Shown here piece by piece: positions 1-12,400 of a stretch of 17,433 nt of DNA. How positions within the stretch are numbered: position 1 is the stretch's first letter; the number at the start of each line of letters is the position of its first letter. The notes below the pieces were generated by a model. It saw only the letters and a list, made by a program, of their open reading frames with translations, did no database searches and had not been told where the DNA came from. Position numbers and translations under genes: made by a program. This stretch comes from Saccoglossus kowalevskii (lineage: Eukaryota; Hemichordata; Enteropneusta; Harrimaniidae), in NCBI RefSeq assembly GCF_000003605.2, contig NW_003124902.1:190526-207958 (forward strand), written 5' to 3'.

Positions 1-186
1 AAGAAATCATAAAACATAAAGTTGACACTGATGCACAAACATCCAATATCCAAATTTTGGAATTCTGTCATTTTGCCTCCATGAGTGATAATTCATATGT
101 AAACAATGAGACACTGATTATCAGTACACATTAAAATCAACCCCAGGACGCAAGCTCTGATATGATGATATCAAAATATTACTTAC
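1..186 (-). other. Start of intron 14
   Basis: This stretch follows the exon 14 donor in the minus-strand transcript. It is AT-rich and I see no further exon; the expected continuation of TM7 (a hydrophobic F-V-T-x-F pattern) is not encoded here in any frame. Confidence 0.75.
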
Positions 187-406
187 CATAAGGTATCCAT
201 ACTGGATTATCTTCTCGTTGTACTCCATCAGTGTGAAATCACCAACGGGTGGACTACGAGAAACGTCTCCTACTGGAGGTTTCTGACGTTCTCGTTCTAA
301 GAAATCATTCATTTCAACCTTAGTGCTATCGTCCGGCTTCTCGGCTTCATCCACTTTGTTATTTTTGCATTTCCGCAGACATTTCTTGACGTTTTTAATA
401 AACCAA
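187..406 (-). CDS. Anoctamin exon 14 (TM6-TM7 linker and start of TM7), last exon in window
   Basis: The exon is 220 bases, acceptor ATAACTTTATAG (weak pyrimidine tract), donor CTTATG|GTAAGT. The first base completes a proline codon, then WFIKNVKKCLRKCKNN, a basic end of TM6, a charged cytosolic linker with PPVGD repeated nine residues apart, and EYNEKIIQYGYLM. E704 and E707 sit at the two TM7 glutamates that coordinate calcium in family structures. Phase 0 at the donor. The remainder of TM7, TM8 with its acidic pair, TM9, TM10 and the tail lie beyond the left edge. Confidence 0.94.
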
Positions 407-3400
407 CTATAAAGTTATAAACAACAGTGTGAGAATGACATACTGGGACAGTGTTGGATTGATCAAAGGTAATCATATGCACTATATTCTCACTGTTCCC
501 ACCCCCCACCCCAGGCTAATGAACCCCAGTGAAATTTGTAAAAAATACAGATTTGATATGATAACCCCAATATTACAGATCATTTCAGATAATAGTTCTC
601 CTGCTACACAGAAATAGAAGTTTTGAATATAATGGTGTATATATACTTACGGTAATATAATATCTTTGAAGAACTTTGGCAAAGGTTTCAACAACATAAG
701 CACTAAGACTTGAAATGATAACATTGACATGCAGTCGTTGTTGTCACATGTGTCTTCATACTCCGGTCCAAAATCTAAGATCCCATCATTTGAAGTTTCC
801 TACAGGGAATATAACATACTGAGTCAGATCACGTGCAATAGACATGCATGTGACTTTGATAGGACAACTCGCATGTAGGGGTTTCATTAAGAGACGATGA
901 TTGTCGGCTAAATACCTAACTATTTTAATAATTTACTCGTTCAGTCGTCAATTTTGTATTTTTAAGACTCATAACCTACAGAAAAGTGTTAATTTTTGGC
1001 TTCCTACTTTAACAAATTTGTCACCTACTCCAGAACTAAAACCCCTGCACGTGACAACCATGAAATGCTACTACCTGTATATTTCATTGTTCATTAAAAA
1101 AGAGTTGTGATTTTTGTTGATATCATTAAAATAGGTATCTTGCAATCACACAGCAGAATTTATAGGGAAGCTTTCCAAAAGATGGCCATATTTGATGATT
1201 TTTACTTCCATTGATGTTTATACGCGTATTATTCTCACTATTAGGGTACTTTTCCTGTGTTTTATTGTGTTGCAAATAGATCTCATCAGCCATCTGCATC
1301 TCAGTTCAATTACCCGTAATATTAAACATGTGATTTTGTTTACATACACAATAACAGCAAGTTTCTCAGTTACTCAATTTCATGATCACAAGATCACAGG
1401 GTTTTCACCATGTTACAACTTTGAACCCTATATTATACATGCTTGATTCCAATTTCAATCAAGAGTATGTAATCATCTCAATTTTATGTGAAAATGTAAA
1501 AACATTCTGACATTCCATGGTGAAAAACAGATTTACAAACCTTGTTTAGTAACTCTTCGCATTTTAGCATAATGCATAGTTTAAAATTTTATAAAAGTGC
1601 ACAACTTTGTAATTAACAAATTACAAACCTTGAAATTACTTACATGCTTGGCATTTTAGCATATTGCATAATTTAAAATTTTATAAAAATGCACAACTTT
1701 GTTGCCTTCATGAGAGCACCATGCTATGCATGCCAAACTGTTAAGTTTTATCAGATAACTTGCACAGAACAATTGAAGCAGAATGGAGAAATCTTTTAAA
1801 AACATTCACACATGTGGACTTATAAATGTAGCGTTTCTTGTCAAAATTGAATAATCCTAATTCTTACATAGCAACTGAAACCTATTTTACACCAATAGGT
1901 TTTGTAGCATTTCATAATTGGGCTTGTACATATAAGTAACACACACTACAATAGCTAAATTAGCACAAATTCATGCTTTTTCATTTTAAACATGACAAAG
2001 CTATAAGCTATGCACACAGATGACAGAAAGTGCAAAGGGCATTTACCAACAGTGTATGCTCTTTTGTGGAATCCTTGGGAATAGAAAAAAAGATAAAATA
2101 TAATAACAATCAGTATGTACAATGTTACCCACAACGTATAGAGTAATACCCTGGTAAGTGTATGGATGGCTGTAAGTGTTAGTTTAAATTTTCTACTTTA
2201 TGTTGTTACGAGATTCTTGGATATGAAACACAATACTAAACAAATATACGATGATAGAATGGCTGGATGGAGAGGATTCAACATGTACCGGTAGTGTTAA
2301 CATATATGTATACATAGTGTACCGGTAATTAAAACTAGACTTTTGAATTGGCTTTATTGTTGCTCTCAAAATCCAGATAAAAAAGTATGGTAACCAAAGT
2401 ACTTTTCAAACATAAAATTTGTAAAACAGCCATGAAAATAGTGATTCTTAAACTATTGGTCCCTAAACGTCTTTTCATATCTCAAAATTTTGTTTGGGTA
2501 TATACGGTGAAAATAAATTACTGGTAATGTAATTTGAAGATGGGTCCCTAATTATTTAAAAATTTTGATGAACACTAATTCAACATGAATTCCTATGCAA
2601 ATAGTTCCAAAAAAAAGGACATTTTTGCATGTTTTACTACTGGGTAAATCTCTGATGACCTGTGTCTATTCAATAAGCATTTGGCAGCATCCAAAAAATC
2701 TTGATTTGTTGGATCTAGAAGAGAAGGTCAGAACTTGTTGAGAGGAATGGTAATGAATGAACTCTTTATTGCAATGGTAGGATACTGTAGATATGTGTAT
2801 GTGAATGTGTGTGATATCGGAGGACACATGTATGTTTAATGTTGAGCTGAAAATGTGATGTGGATGAGATTAACAGATAAAACTTACATCTCTGAAGAAT
2901 GCAATGTAATACAATGACACATAACTGTTGACAAACTGGAATGCAAACAGTTTTATTATGAGTGCGTCATCGTATGATGTCTGAGTACGGTGGTTTTCTG
3001 TAGACAAAAACAAAAATAAACATATTAGAAAATATTTCAGTCTATACACAATTTGTAAAAGTGGACAAAAATAGCAGGAAAAGGAACCAGTTCACCTGAC
3101 TCAGCTTTCGATTCAACAGGTGGTTCTAGAAAATATCTAGCAATATCATACCATAATTTAGAATTAAAATTTGTATAGCTTACCCCAATCAGTTAGTTTA
3201 TAGGCCAGTATTTCATAAATCTGTAAAAATATACAAACAAAAAAATTAAAAAACGTATGTGGATATACATCTTCTAGTTTACCATCAGCCACTGACAGAA
3301 TAAATTTCTGAAAATAACCTTTAAATCCCACACAATGCTCATGGCTTTGAAAGATCAGTAGCACACTAGACAATCTTGCCAAATTTACACTAACAACGTT

Positions 3401-6400
3401 TTTGTGTTGCACTAAATGCTGAGTAAATTTTTTCCTAAAGCTTGACAAGACGCATTATTTTGTTGAAAGATCACCACACCAATAAAATGCACTCCAACCT
3501 AGTGAATAGTATAGTCACTCAAACCCTCTGGAAATAGCACAGTAAGGGGTGTGACCAAACTAACCCCAGGCAATAAACAACAATCAGTTGAACAGGACTT
3601 ATTTGCGAAAACTGAGTAAAGAGTAGATCAAAGGGTCAAATCAAATACAACACAGTACAATGTTATGACTGACTAGTATTAAAATAATACAGGAATGCAT
3701 CAGAACTAATAAGGTCCTAGAGATATTCTATTTTTTATTCAGATCTTATTTTGTCTCGGTACTCAGCAACTGATAAAAACTGATATGTGTTGGAGGTATA
3801 GAAGACAGAAATAATGAACATGACAAGCATGGAATACAATATCGATTTTTTTAAAATATACGGTATTAAAGAAAGATGAAAGTAAAGAAGCTATGTAAAG
3901 GGACCAAAGGTATGTACAGTTGCTAAGGATACAGGCATGGTTGCTAGGGATACAAGTAGGTTGCTAGAGAAACAACCATACATTGTATATATGTATGTAT
4001 GTATAAGCTATGTATAAGTTAATTGTCGTTGAAGAAATATCAGATTTTGAGTTGGTTGCTATGGTTATTATTATGACCAAAAATCATTCATTGAATATAA
4101 CTATCATTTTGTCTTTAAAAAAAACTATTTTCTGGGCAGATGTTATGATTCTGATTGCTAGGGACACATTCAACAGAAAACATAGTTGAGAATATTGATA
4201 TATCAATTTAACAGATGCACAAACAAATACATACAAAGGATGAACACAAAGGCTCACATTGTGTACATGAAAACAAGGAAAGTATCCACCGTATTAAAGG
4301 CATCAGTAAAATCATGTGTTTATGAATGGATTGATATGATGTGAGTGTTTTCGCAAGAATACAGCAGAATATCAAACATTATTATACATCTGTCACCGTA
4401 ACGGCATAAGTTACAGCGTGCCGTAATTTTGCGTTATTTTACTGGGTATTTTCATCCTACCATATTAGGAAAAGTGACTCCCAAGTATGAAACAATTACG
4501 CACCCAAACAGGGTGGCCCCTAGGATTTGACCAGACCCCACACAAAGAAGTTCGCTAAATCTGTTCTAAAGTTTCTGGAGTTTGGCATTCCCAAGATGTA
4601 TAATTGGGTGGAAAAGATTATTATGAGAATATTGCAAAGTATGCACTCAGTAAGTACGTTGTTGCATCGACCTGCGCTGCGCATCGGTCAATACTCCCGC
4701 TGTAGTGTCTTCGTGCATACTTTACAGTATTCTTGTAAAAACCATGTAGTAACATGACTACCCAGTAATGCATGGTAGGGTTTTTGTAGCTGAGATACTG
4801 CCTGATTTTGCAGCTACACATCATAACAATAATCCAAGTGTACTTCCAAATTTTTTTTTTCATATGCAAAATCATAGAAACGCTTTTTTTAAAACTTGTT
4901 TTAACAATTAATTACCATAGTGCATGTGTACAAACAAATTTTTTTTCAGATGCTTCAGATTTACATGGTAGTCTAATAATGATTATCTTCTATTGTATAT
5001 TTTTTGTCAAATACTATGAAAATCATGTTGTGAAAATGATTGAAAATGTCACAGAATCAGTAGCAAATTAATACACAATGTAGACATATATAATTTAGCA
5101 TAATGCATACATTTTAAAATCTGAATAATGAATAATTTAAATATATTTATCATACACATATATACTGTATTTATATTGTCTGGAAAGATGAAATATTGAT
5201 GAGTGAAATTTACAACTATTAGCAAGATACATCATTGAGAGTTATTTTTTTTAAAAAGTTTTCATCCAAAAATCTCATGTACATTTTTCTCTAGTTTGTA
5301 AATTTTGCTGCACCATGCAAAAACAGTTTTGTATTCATTTACAGTTGTATTAGCCTGGAATCCAGCCCTTCCCAGTGCACTCAAGAATGGTCCAGTGATT
5401 CGGTACGTAAATACGTAGACACATCAGAATTCTGTATCATCACTGACTGTCTGTCTCCATGAGTTCAGTACATCACCATGGGAACTTGCGCAGACTGATC
5501 TCATACGTAAAGCCCACCCACAACACTCCAGACCGATTCACTAATCTATCATTCATAGATTTTTGAGATTATCAAGATAATAGATGGCATCTAGTCTACA
5601 TTTGCATGTGATTTATCAAGTATTAAGACCAGAAAATATTGTAATGACGATGTTGTACATTAGATGTTGCTGTTATGAAATAAATTACTTTAAATCAACC
5701 TTTTTTTGTGTTACAGTGATGAGATAGCTACTTTATGCATGTCATAATAATTATAGACAATTATATTTACCTTGCCCATAATCATTATAGAGACTGAGTT
5801 GAGAACAGAAGATAGTAGAGTAGAGTAAACAAACTCCTCCATTGGATTGTTACTGTAATCCACTCTGGATACAACACGGTATACAATTACACCAATGGCA
5901 CTGGCAATTACCAAACATACCTGGCAAAGAAAAATAATTCATTAAGTCTATGTGTAATAATACTTATACCCTCACTTGTCAGGGGCATGACCTACAGTCA
6001 GCGTGTCCTCTAAGGCGACGCACTGACGCACACAAATTTGCTATGACACAACTAATTGTACTAATTCACTGGTGAGTCATTGACGCAACAGGAAATCATA
6101 CATAGATATAGTTATTGTACTGTAGTTATGATATTTGTATTTTGAAAAAAATTGAAAATATAAACACCATGAACACTCACTATAAACTCCATGAATACTT
6201 ACCATAAACAATCACTATAAACACCATGAACACTTACCATAAACACTTACCATAAACACAATAAACACTCACTATAAACACCATGAACACTCACTATAAA
6301 CTCCATGATTATTTACCATAAACACACACTATAAACACCATGAACACTTACCGTAAACACCATGAACACTTACCATAAACACCATGAACACTTACTATAA

Positions 6401-9400
6401 ACACCATGAACACTTACCATAAACACCATAATACTACATGACATCATGAATTTGACAAATTGTCTGTAAAATGGATAGTACCAATCTGGTAGCTCAGAAA
6501 CAGGATCCTAAAAAGGAGAAGAGAGAAGTTAAAGATAATTTAGTGAGGTAAATAGATGGACTCGTCGACAACGACAAAAATGATCGCTAATGCGACTGAA
6601 TTTATTAAATGATGACGTTAAATGTTTGCCCACTCCCCAATAAAATTAAGTAGAACCAACTCAAGAGACAAGTGTTCCCAATAATTGTAAAATTTTAAGT
6701 AAATCATAAATCTTGATTATGCAAATTTCAACCAAGCTGGCTTAAAAAGTTGTCATGGTTCAAAATAAATAATTCAAAATCCATATGAAATTTTTTGTAT
6801 TTTGTCTTTCTTCCTACTAGCTTGTGATAACTATCAACTATTTCCATAGTTGGGTTACTCAATTTTTTGAATTGGCCAGCAAAAATAAGCTAGGGCTACT
6901 ATTTAAAGTTGAAAATATCCAAAAAGCTCCAGTACCTTGGAAAACGACAACTCACAAAACAAAACTGCATGGTACTGAGTTGGTAAAAGGTAGAGATCAA
7001 AATAAAAAGTAAGTATTCTTTCCTTAAATAATTATTTTTAATTTGAGAAGAAGTCTGGGTGGGCGTCCAAAAGATTCATACCGAAGCCAACACAATCCAA
7101 ACTGTGAACCATTGAGCTTCAAATCAAACTCCCGGGAAACTTGAATAAAATGTCTTTTTTACGTACGACTCTTTCTTTAGTACCATAGAACTGTGGTCTG
7201 TCAATTTCATTGAACTCATAGTTATCCACGTCCCATTCGTATGCAAGCCTTGCATTTGTACGCTTCCATATCTCAAGGAACAGCGTACCCCACAGACAGA
7301 TAACGATGGAAAAATACGGCGTTACTGAGTTGTCAAATGACTGTTTAATTATGGAATAAATGTCCATTCCTAAATTTTTCAACCTGTAAAATCAAATAAT
7401 AAGAAATTTAAACACATACTAAAAATAAATTGGAAAGTACAAAGAAGATATGAATAATAAATTCACTGTTTAAATGGAGGATTAGTTAGACTTACTCTCC
7501 GACCACTGACGCTGGCGTTGTACCAACAGTATTGTTGAATGTTACATTGGCTGTAGAATTGAAGACTTGATTCTTTTGGGCTTCATATTCCTCAACACTG
7601 CGATAAAATGTCACGACTTATGTTATTAACGATGTTCATTATACTACACATCATGCATATTATACATCAAACCATGCACATTATATAGCAAACCACACAT
7701 ATTATACAACAAACCACACACATTACACTACAAATCAAGCACTTTATAATCCAAATCATGCAATTTATACTACGCATCTTATAATCCAAATCATGTGCAT
7801 TATACTACAAACCACACACATTACACTACAAATAATGCAAATTATACTATGCACCTTATAATACAAATCATGTGCATTATACTACAAACCACACACATTA
7901 CACTACAAATAATGCAAATTATACTATGCACCTTATAATACAAAACATGTGCATTATACTACAAACCACACACATTACACTACAAATAATGCAAAATATA
8001 CTATGCACCTTATAATACAAATCATGTGCATTATACTACAAACCACACACATTACACTACAAATAATGCAAATTATACTACGCACATTATAATACAAATC
8101 ATGAGCATTATACTACAAACCACACACATTACACTACAAATAATGCAAATTATACTACGCACATTATAATACAAATCATGAGCATTATACTACAAACCAC
8201 ACACATTACACTACAAATAATGCAAATTATTGTACAACATTCACTTCCTCGAAAATGCTTGAAAATGTTCTAATTTTGTTTGCTCCTATATAAGATATCT
8301 TGGGATGTATTATAATCTATAACATAACTATTATGACATAAAATTGAAAATTACCTTAGATATAAACCATACAAGGTGATAGCCACTCCTAATAGCGTTG
8401 GAATCCAGAGGGTGGTAATAAGTGTGCCAGACCAAGCAAAGTAGAAAGCAATTTTCTCCCCAAAATAATTCCTGATCTTCCACAGGGGCTGAAACTTAGT
8501 AAAACGGCACCATGTATCATTCAACTCTTTACGCGGATCTTCAATGTTTTCGGCTTTAGCATGTTTCTCAAATTCTTCTTTCGTTGGGACTTCTTCTCCA
8601 GCATCTTTTTTTCTCTTGTAATATTCGTATGGTGATTCATCATGAAGAATGAAGGCATCTGTGTACGCCTCTTTCATCAATAAATATGGAAGCCCTGGAA
8701 ATATACATTTATATATAATTATAAAATCTATTGCTGTTGAGGCAAAGTATGCTTGCAGGCTAGTAGATAAAAGTAGAATATTAATAAGAGCAACAATATT
8801 TTGATAAAGATTTGAAATAAAAAAAAAATATTGTGGTTTCTGATTCATTTAAAAATTAGCATTTAAAACTTTGGGTTCATATATAATGCACATTAACTTT
8901 GTAAAATTATTGCCGCTCTCAGTATGCAAATTGCTACTAGCCACTAATATTTATAATAAGCGAGATGATTTCATTTATTACTTAAGCTGGGGCATTGTTT
9001 AATATCATAGCAGCCAGTCTGTGAAAATGTCAGACTTATAAATTTCGCAATTTATCAAAGTATCTTTCCTTTTTAATGGAGACAAGGCAAGCACTAAAGG
9101 GCATATGCACACAGAATATTACCTTTAGCATTTTCTCTTGGATACACGATTAAATAAGTTACACAATAGCCTGATTTATGAAGACAGTAAAGTAAGACAG
9201 CCCTTTTTATTTTGTATCCACCACTCTTTGTCATAAAGTAATACAAACGATAAATCTCATACCAGAGAGAAAACTGCTTTATTGTCTTTTTTTTACAGAT
9301 ACCTTGCATCATCCGCTCACAAAACTTGTGTTTGATGGGCTATGCATGCTTATACCCCTGACCACTCAATTAAAACTCTGGGCAGGTGGTCCAGAAATTT

Positions 9401-12400
9401 CTATAAAATCTATAAAATTCCACTGACTGTCTATATTAAACTGACTAATATTGACATTAATTAGGATGACATGCATAGTCCCTCAGATCGCCAGTTTTTT
9501 CACTACCCCTGGGCTGCTGGCACCAAACATTAGTAACTGAATCTCAGCCATTGGCATTGATGTAACCTCCATTTGAAACAAGCACACAAGCGAAAACTGA
9601 TTGAGATTAATGTTAACCAGGTTTTTCACAGCCTCATTTTAATTGTGTATCTGCATTAAAAATGCAAATTTATTTATCGTCTCACAATTTATTTGACTTC
9701 ATAATAATAATTTCACTACATGGTGTAACTATGGGGAATTTAATTAATATGTACATACCTTTTCTACGTAATGTATCTTCGTCCTTCTCATCTGTGTTCT
9801 CAGTGATATCCAAGTTTATTAGCATATGGTTCACCTGTTAACAATAACAAAAATTCATTACTTTTCCAAAATTTTACAAGATTTCACAATTGCTTCTTGA
9901 ATTCAGTTGATCCAAATTCTACAAGTGACATATCATAGTAACATCAAATTTTGAGAAAATTAAATCACACCCATTAACAATGATGGATAACTTTTGTTGG
10001 CAGCTAAGGAGTTGCCAGCAAAAGTTATCCATGTCTAAGCAAAGTTATTGTATTGCATTAATTTATATTTTCACACCAATAACAGTATCCAATACTGCTG
10101 ATGAAGAATAACAGTGTTGGTGGTCAAAACCCTTGTAATACGTAGAACTTGGCTAATGGGGACATTTTAGGTATAAGTATCAGGTCTTGTTTCTGGTTAA
10201 GATAGATATAAATATCAGTAATTTTTTTCCGATTTGGTATATTTCGAATAAACAGTGATGACAGAAATGAAATGTTGGTATAAATATGGGTATAGATTTT
10301 TCCACTATCCAGGTATAAAAATGGTCACACTCTTGAGCACTCTGGAGCACCTCCCTACCCAGCTATGTATCAACTGCCCCCCACCCCCACACCTTGAATC
10401 TGAATGTATTATAGCTTTTGTAATGAAATGACTGGTAAGCTTCAAAAAATTGCCATCAGATAGACCTATCTACACACATAAGGCAGACGTTAAAGTCTTG
10501 TATTAAGAAAGAATCCAATTTAAGGCCAATATTTCTAATTATGAGACTAATTTAAAGGGCACCAAGGAAGTCAGGAAGGGAATAGATTCATGGATTCTGT
10601 GTGCATTTCAAACTCTATATGGTTGACATGCAGGCAGGCATTTCTCATTCATTTGTTGTTGTAACGCTTCACTGCCTGACGAGTCCCTTGGGAGATGAGT
10701 AAACATGTTGTAAGGTTAACAAACAATCAGACATACAATGTTAGGAACATTGATTAATTGAGATAAAATAGAATCGTGATAAATAATTTTTTTTGGAGTC
10801 AGCAAATGTAGTTTGTGTGGTTATGGTAAATAAAATTTGCTACAGCGGTAATGTATTGAGCAATAATGAATAACACAATAAAAGCTGTATAACTGTAAAT
10901 TATTGAGACCCACATTTTACTATCTTAAGGCTGGATTAATGCTAACTTATCATGTGAATCTGCCACACATCAGAAAAATCTCCCTGAATATGTCTCATAT
11001 CAGTAACTTAGATAAATATTGTAAAATTTGGCAGAAATAATTATACAACATTTGTATTTTTTTATATTACTTAACGTGAATAATAAGATATTTTTTTTCT
11101 AATTTCTGCATTTTTAAATATGTTCATAATAAATAATCATAATTAACTTGACAAAAAATAATATTAGTGTAAATATTAGATTATTTAAGCTGATATTGAT
11201 AATGTTTAAATATAATAATTCATATAGCCTGACTCCAATCAATTGAAACATTTTTTTTTAGTTTGAGACACTCTATTGATCATAGATTTGATCGATTTTC
11301 AACAAAGTTGTTTTTTCTGGGGTCGATAGCTCTTATCCATATAGGCCATGCATGACCTCATAAGGTCACACACACTGGTACTTTGCATGACCTCTTAAGG
11401 TCACACATACTGGTACTTTGCATGACCTCTTAAGGTCACACATCCTGGTACCGGTACTTTCAGGAGGACTTATTCAGGATAAATGAAAAATCATAAATTA
11501 TCTCCTCCAAATGTGCAAGCACACATCACTGTTCAAGAACAGTTTAAAAGTGCCAGAATATGCGACTCTAAAATTCATATACAGTGCCTATTGTAATATT
11601 GGTCAGTGGGATACTCACCAAATAGGAACGCAAAGCTGGTCTAAAGAAGGTCTCTGGATCCTCAAAACCTTTAAATACATGTCTTTTAGCAGTCTCATAT
11701 GATGCACTCACATAGTCCTCTACAATGAATAATGAACAATAACAAGTTACAAAACAAATTAATAAAAATGAAAATATTGGGTGCTATACACCTCCCTTCA
11801 TGATGCTCTCCGCAGCATTAACATACCTATACACTTGAAAACATCAAAAACCCAAGGCTTGAACTTCACTGAGGCATCAAAAGAATTGGGCACCCTTCAA
11901 AAATACAGATTTTCTTTATATACTATTCCTATGCGCTACAGCAATTTTATCAATTTTGGGTACCCTCTTCAGCAACAATGTGATTTGGTACACAGAAGCA
12001 ATAAATGTTTTCCCTTCAGTTATTGGGTTTCCAAGTTTGTGGCCTAAAACAATGTTGGGTTAATACAATCAAGAATGATTATACAGTATATGCACCACCA
12101 ACATATTAAACTTTTCACCACCAGTTCTCCTTTTTTCATCACAAATTCACAAAATAGTCCTACTTATAGTCTGCACTTTCATCAGAAGATTGAGACAAAA
12201 ATAGCCATTTTTTTGATTAAAAACAGAAAACTGGCTCCAAAATTAGTGTTCATTTCCAGAAACATTGAAAAATATAAGAAAAAAGTTCTAAAAAATTTGG
12301 GTGAGAAATTCTGGTGGTAAAAAGGTAAACACAAGGGGACAAACATGTCTACTTCAATATTTTTGCATGACAATTAATCTTCATCATTAAAAAAAAAAAG

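Larger units (their letters stand above)
3221..5770 (-). other. Intron 9, longest intron (about 2.55 kb)
   Basis: The intron contains three X-box-like repeats at 3919-3973, a TATG microsatellite near 3985-4003, the inverted repeat at 4621-4738, and a stretch near 5352-5545 with more G+C than its surroundings that begins TAGCCTGGAATCCAGCCC and may be an old dispersed repeat. Reading frames at 4527-4757 and 4808-5071 on the plus strand look fortuitous; the first runs through the inverted repeat. Confidence 0.65.
9835..11618 (-). other. Intron 3
   Basis: The intron contains the hairpin at 9983-10032, a C-rich patch near 10377-10392, a very AT-rich tract at about 11035-11225 and the three 35-bp repeats at 11350-11460. 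No coding sequence seen. Confidence 0.7.

Noticed and set aside
4388-4440. Short inverted motif AACGGCA and TGCCGTAA as a hairpin element
   Set aside because: Only about seven paired bases with a mismatch, easily due to chance.
4527-5071. Plus-strand ORFs in intron 9
   Set aside because: One runs through the inverted repeat and the other is built from T-rich intron. Neither has domain-like content.
5352-5545. G+C-rich stretch as a SINE with an internal Pol III promoter or tRNA-derived head
   Set aside because: No convincing A and B boxes and no A-rich tail or target duplication seen. It is mentioned only as a possible dispersed repeat.
6160-8230. The repeat arrays as a CRISPR array
   Set aside because: The units are contiguous tandem repeats with no unique spacers, inside introns of an animal gene.
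8701-8848. Extending exon 5 upstream to a methionine at 8848
   Set aside because: The extension is a hydrophobic run unrelated to the family. A good acceptor ends at 8695, and exon 4 joins there in phase.
9094-9312. Minus-strand ORF between exons 4 and 5 as an additional anoctamin exon
   Set aside because: No family similarity, and exons 4 and 5 join in phase to give the continuous conserved block RRKGLPYLLMKEAY.
11781-12320. Two plus-strand ORFs of 80-88 codons as a second gene
   Set aside because: They lie wholly inside an intron, have no recognisable motif, and are as long as expected from chance in this sequence.
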